A stretch of 7,805 bases of DNA from Ignavibacteriota bacterium (lineage in GTDB: Bacteria; Bacteroidota; Ignavibacteria; Palsa-1295). Under the pieces are notes generated by a model. That model saw only the letters and a list, made by a program, of their open reading frames with translations. It searched no databases and had not been told where the DNA came from. Made by a program: the position numbers and the translations under genes. The DNA is taken from contig JANYLL010000039.1 of assembly GCA_025357895.1 (NCBI GenBank), positions 1 through 7,805 on the forward strand, given 5' to 3'. Of the stretch, positions 5,333 through 7,805 are shown piece by piece; within the stretch, counting starts at the first letter, position 1, and each line of letters begins with the position of its first letter.

Positions 5333-7805
5333 ATGGTGAAATACTCTATCTTTATAGTATTCTTTATTTTAGGCACAGGTGGAGCCGTAGGTAATTTATA
5401 TGCTCAAGGGTGGGTGCCATTTGTGACGAGTATAGAGGGAAACCCGCCTATTGCTGCTTCAATGCTCAATGAACAATATGGTTTTGTGCAAACCAGTAAG
5501 GGTACCTATCGAACAACTGACGGTGGTATTACTTGGAATATTCAGTTAAATGCCTTTCTTCCGGTTTATTATTACACCCCTAGCAATATTTTTTTTGAAG
5601 GCACATACGAAAGTACAGACAGTGGAACCACGTCTCAAAAGTTACAAAGCCCACGTGGTGGAACATTATATATAACGAATGGTATCTTTTTTAGCACTGA
5701 TGGATTCGTAAGTACCGATCATGGCAATACATGGCAAAAAGTAAGTAAAAATCTAAATTATAGTAACTTCGAAGTAATTGTAGGAAATCTTGATAAAGGA
5801 ATTGCATTATGGGGAGGGAGTGGCGGAGGTGGCACAGTAACTCTTTATACAACTGACGGCGGTAAAACTTGGCTTAAGGGCGGTCAGGGAGTCGAATCAG
5901 ATTTTGGTTATGCAATTCCTTTTACACCGTACTATATTCGTTCAGGTGGTGACGGTAATGACGCTTTACAACGAAGTGATGATGGAGGAAAGTCATGGAG
6001 AACAGTGTACGGACCGATTCCAGCATACTATCTCTCAGATGGAATAGCAGGGGATGGTTGTACAGTATTTGCTCAAACGATGAGTCCTGTTCTTGGACAA
6101 CCCCAGGGTTTACTACGATCGACAGACAGAGGGGCGTCATGGACAGGAGTTGGTGGTCCAACGGGAAGAGATGATGAGGCACTATGTGGGGTATGTTCGC
6201 GCGGATCTATTTGTTTTGCAATGAGTAATTCATATCCTGATACACTTTGGAAATTTACTGACCCCTCAATCTTCCGATCAATACTAGCCGATACGAAAAT
6301 TAGTGCATGGATTCCAGATACACTGAGACTGACCGAATGCGATTCAATAAAATTGCCAGTACATATAGACTTCTCTGCCTGCGATTTTATTCGTTTTCAT
6401 AATCTTTGGATCGACAGCCTCGATTCACTATTCTATAGGGCTTCTTTCCAAAAGGATCAAATCATACGGACAGGAAATTCAGGATCTGGATCCATAACGA
6501 TTTTCCCTAAAGTACCAGGGATTTATCATTGTTCCGTACACATTAATCTTTCAGCGACAGACTGGTCAGGTTTCGACAAAATTTTTCCATTCGTACTTAT
6601 TGTTAAGCCAAATCCAGCTTCTTTGCTAATTAGTAAAAAAGATACTATTAATTTTGGCGCAAAGCCTCTTTGCCTTTCCGGGGGCAATGATACAGTCCGA
6701 TTATCTAATCCCGGATGTAATAATATAAAAATTAATAGTATTCTGTTTGAAACTGATCAATCGACCAACAAAGAATTTACTATCCAATCGATTGCACCTG
6801 ATACTCTTCGAAAAGATAAACCTCCGAATAAAATCATCGTCAATTTCAATCCACAAACTCTCGGTACGAAAACAGGAAAAATAATCATAAATTCGGATGC
6901 TCGGATTGATACTATTCCCATTTACGCAAATGTATTGCCCGATAATAGGGCTATTGTAAGTCGAATAGATTCTATTGAATCACCTCTTTGTGATAGTGTT
7001 GATGGGCTTCTATATCTATATAATTCAAGTTGCAGAGAGATGACATTGGATTCGCTTTCTTTACTAAGTCCATATAAATTACTTGTAGTGAAATTTCCTG
7101 TAATGATAAGCCCAGGTGATACTGTGATTCTCCCTGTTCGCTTTAGTCCTGTAAAAAGAGGATTGAATACAATTTTTGCTAAAGGAAGTTTAAGATTTTT
7201 TTCACCAAATGATACGATCGGCTTCGATACAACACTAACCCTCACAGGGTTTGCTACACATGGTAGATCAGCATACTCTCTTTCTACTGCGTCGACAACC
7301 TTCGATACTCTCCATCTCTGCGACAGCGCTAAGCGGCGTATTACTCTTTATAGTACCGGTTGTGATTCTTTGCCGATTGGGGTAATAACCTCTTCAGGGG
7401 ATCAGGATTTTCAGGTTTCGGGAATCGGTATTCGCGGATCAGAACTTGCAGTAGGAGATTCTGTAGTATTAGATATTTCGCTTAATCCAATTTCCATTGG
7501 CAATAAATCGGCAACCGTTACGATCACACTGAGCGATAGTTCAAAAATCACATTACCTATTAATGCAACGGTGATCAGAGCTGTACGGACTTTATCCTCG
7601 GATGCAAATCCCATTATGGATTTCGGCAAACAATATACCTGTGATAATAAAGATACGATCCTTACACTTACCAATCCAAGCTGTGTTGCAATCCAGGTGT
7701 CAGGTGTTGGGTTTCAGGGGTCAGGATTTGGGACAAATACATCATTCCCCATTATTATTCCTCCCGGAGGAAGTACCACTATTGATGTGAAAACTATACT
7801 CGATA
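5333..7805 (+). CDS. Exported Asp-box (BNR) protein with Cys-paired Ig-like repeats, 3' end missing
   Basis: An open frame of 824 codons with no stop, running off the right edge. Residues 1-25 are a signal peptide (MVKYSIFIVFFILG, ending LYAQ/G). Residues ~26-300 carry sialidase-type Asp-boxes, S/T-x-D-x-G-x-T/S-W: TTDGGITW (61-68), a degenerate STDSGTT (94-100), STDHGNTW (127-134), TTDGGKTW (173-180), SDDGGKSW (215-222) and STDRGASW (263-270). These suggest a beta-propeller of the YCF48/sialidase-like fold, with no sign of sialidase catalytic residues. From ~328 there are five Ig-like units of the choice-of-anchor-D / ASH kind, each with C-X13 or X14-C. The family is usually extracellular and in this lineage often ends in a T9SS sorting domain, which would lie beyond the window. 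It is divergent from the methyltransferase gene. A specific function cannot be given; a surface or secreted structural protein is the best guess. Confidence 0.85.
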   Translation, partial: MVKYSIFIVFFILGTGGAVGNLYAQGWVPFVTSIEGNPPIAASMLNEQYGFVQTSKGTYRTTDGGITWNIQLNAFLPVYYYTPSNIFFEGTYESTDSGTTSQKLQSPRGGTLYITNGIFFSTDGFVSTDHGNTWQKVSKNLNYSNFEVIVGNLDKGIALWGGSGGGGTVTLYTTDGGKTWLKGGQGVESDFGYAIPFTPYYIRSGGDGNDALQRSDDGGKSWRTVYGPIPAYYLSDGIAGDGCTVFAQTMSPVLGQPQGLLRSTDRGASWTGVGGPTGRDDEALCGVCSRGSICFAMSNSYPDTLWKFTDPSIFRSILADTKISAWIPDTLRLTECDSIKLPVHIDFSACDFIRFHNLWIDSLDSLFYRASFQKDQIIRTGNSGSGSITIFPKVPGIYHCSVHINLSATDWSGFDKIFPFVLIVKPNPASLLISKKDTINFGAKPLCLSGGNDTVRLSNPGCNNIKINSILFETDQSTNKEFTIQSIAPDTLRKDKPPNKIIVNFNPQTLGTKTGKIIINSDARIDTIPIYANVLPDNRAIVSRIDSIESPLCDSVDGLLYLYNSSCREMTLDSLSLLSPYKLLVVKFPVMISPGDTVILPVRFSPVKRGLNTIFAKGSLRFFSPNDTIGFDTTLTLTGFATHGRSAYSLSTASTTFDTLHLCDSAKRRITLYSTGCDSLPIGVITSSGDQDFQVSGIGIRGSELAVGDSVVLDISLNPISIGNKSATVTITLSDSSKITLPINATVIRAVRTLSSDANPIMDFGKQYTCDNKDTILTLTNPSCVAIQVSGVGFQGSGFGTNTSFPIIIPPGGSTTIDVKTILD
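6338..7805 (+). repeat. Five protein repeats of ~107 residues with a Cys pair
   Basis: Within the exported protein, paired cysteines fall at residues 336/350, 447/462, 553/567, 663/677 and 770/784. The first Cys is usually followed by D-S or D-N; a hydrophobic strand and often N-P/S-x precede the second. Unit spacing is 111, 106, 110 and 107 residues. The fifth unit is cut by the window edge. Confidence 0.8.

Noticed and set aside
5922..6182. Minus-strand frame of 86 codons
   Set aside because: Covers the region encoding two Asp-boxes on the plus strand; a shadow.
6922..7245. Minus-strand frame of 107 codons
   Set aside because: Antisense to the long exported-protein frame, which has repeats in register across this stretch.
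1..7805. CRISPR array, tRNA, rRNA, transposase or integrase
   Set aside because: No regularly spaced repeats, cloverleaf-like sequences, or transposase or integrase motifs were seen in any frame examined.

Overview
The window looks like a chromosomal segment from the Bacteroidota/Chlorobiota side of the tree. Two proteins end in type IX secretion (T9SS) sorting domains, Shine-Dalgarno sequences are absent or weak, A-rich leaders precede starts, and several upstream regions carry TTTG / TAnnTTTG promoter-like pairs. The Cys-paired choice-of-anchor-D style repeats in the last gene recall uncultured Kapabacteria/Ignavibacteria-type genomes. That narrower placement is inference.

Layout. Everything from the left edge to about 5.06 kb reads on the minus strand, so in transcription order (right to left) it runs as follows. 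First is a 402-aa CFA-synthase-family SAM methyltransferase (3849-5057) with a strong intrinsic terminator. Next is a LuxR/GerE-type regulator (2896-3714) with its own promoter and terminator. Then come two tandem paralogous T9SS-secreted proteins (1537-2784 and 256-1515), 21 bases apart and probably one operon. Last is an orphan fragment (26-232) encoding only the final ~60 residues of a second copy of the methyltransferase. A 275-base divergent intergenic region (5058-5332) separates this block from a plus-strand gene (5333 to beyond the right edge). That gene encodes a large exported protein with Asp-box (BNR) repeats followed by five ~107-residue Ig-like repeats, each with a Cys-X13/14-Cys pair.

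Working together. The regulator, the two secreted paralogues and the methyltransferase are co-oriented, but terminators separate them into three transcription units. The promoter candidate in front of the secreted-protein pair contains a perfect 6-bp dyad between its -33 and -7 elements, a plausible operator for the adjacent LuxR-type protein (inference).

Most unusual points. (1) The 3' end of the methyltransferase gene is present twice as an in-phase direct repeat 3823 bases apart, flanking exactly the regulator plus the two secreted-protein genes. This resembles an integration or excision scar, or the remnant of a tandem duplication. (2) The methyltransferase has substitutions at three of the five bicarbonate-ligand positions of E. 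coli Cfa and resembles fungal sphingolipid C9-methyltransferases, as recalled, more than bacterial cyclopropane synthases. No gap without a gene exceeds 300 bases. I saw no RNA gene, CRISPR array, transposase or integrase.
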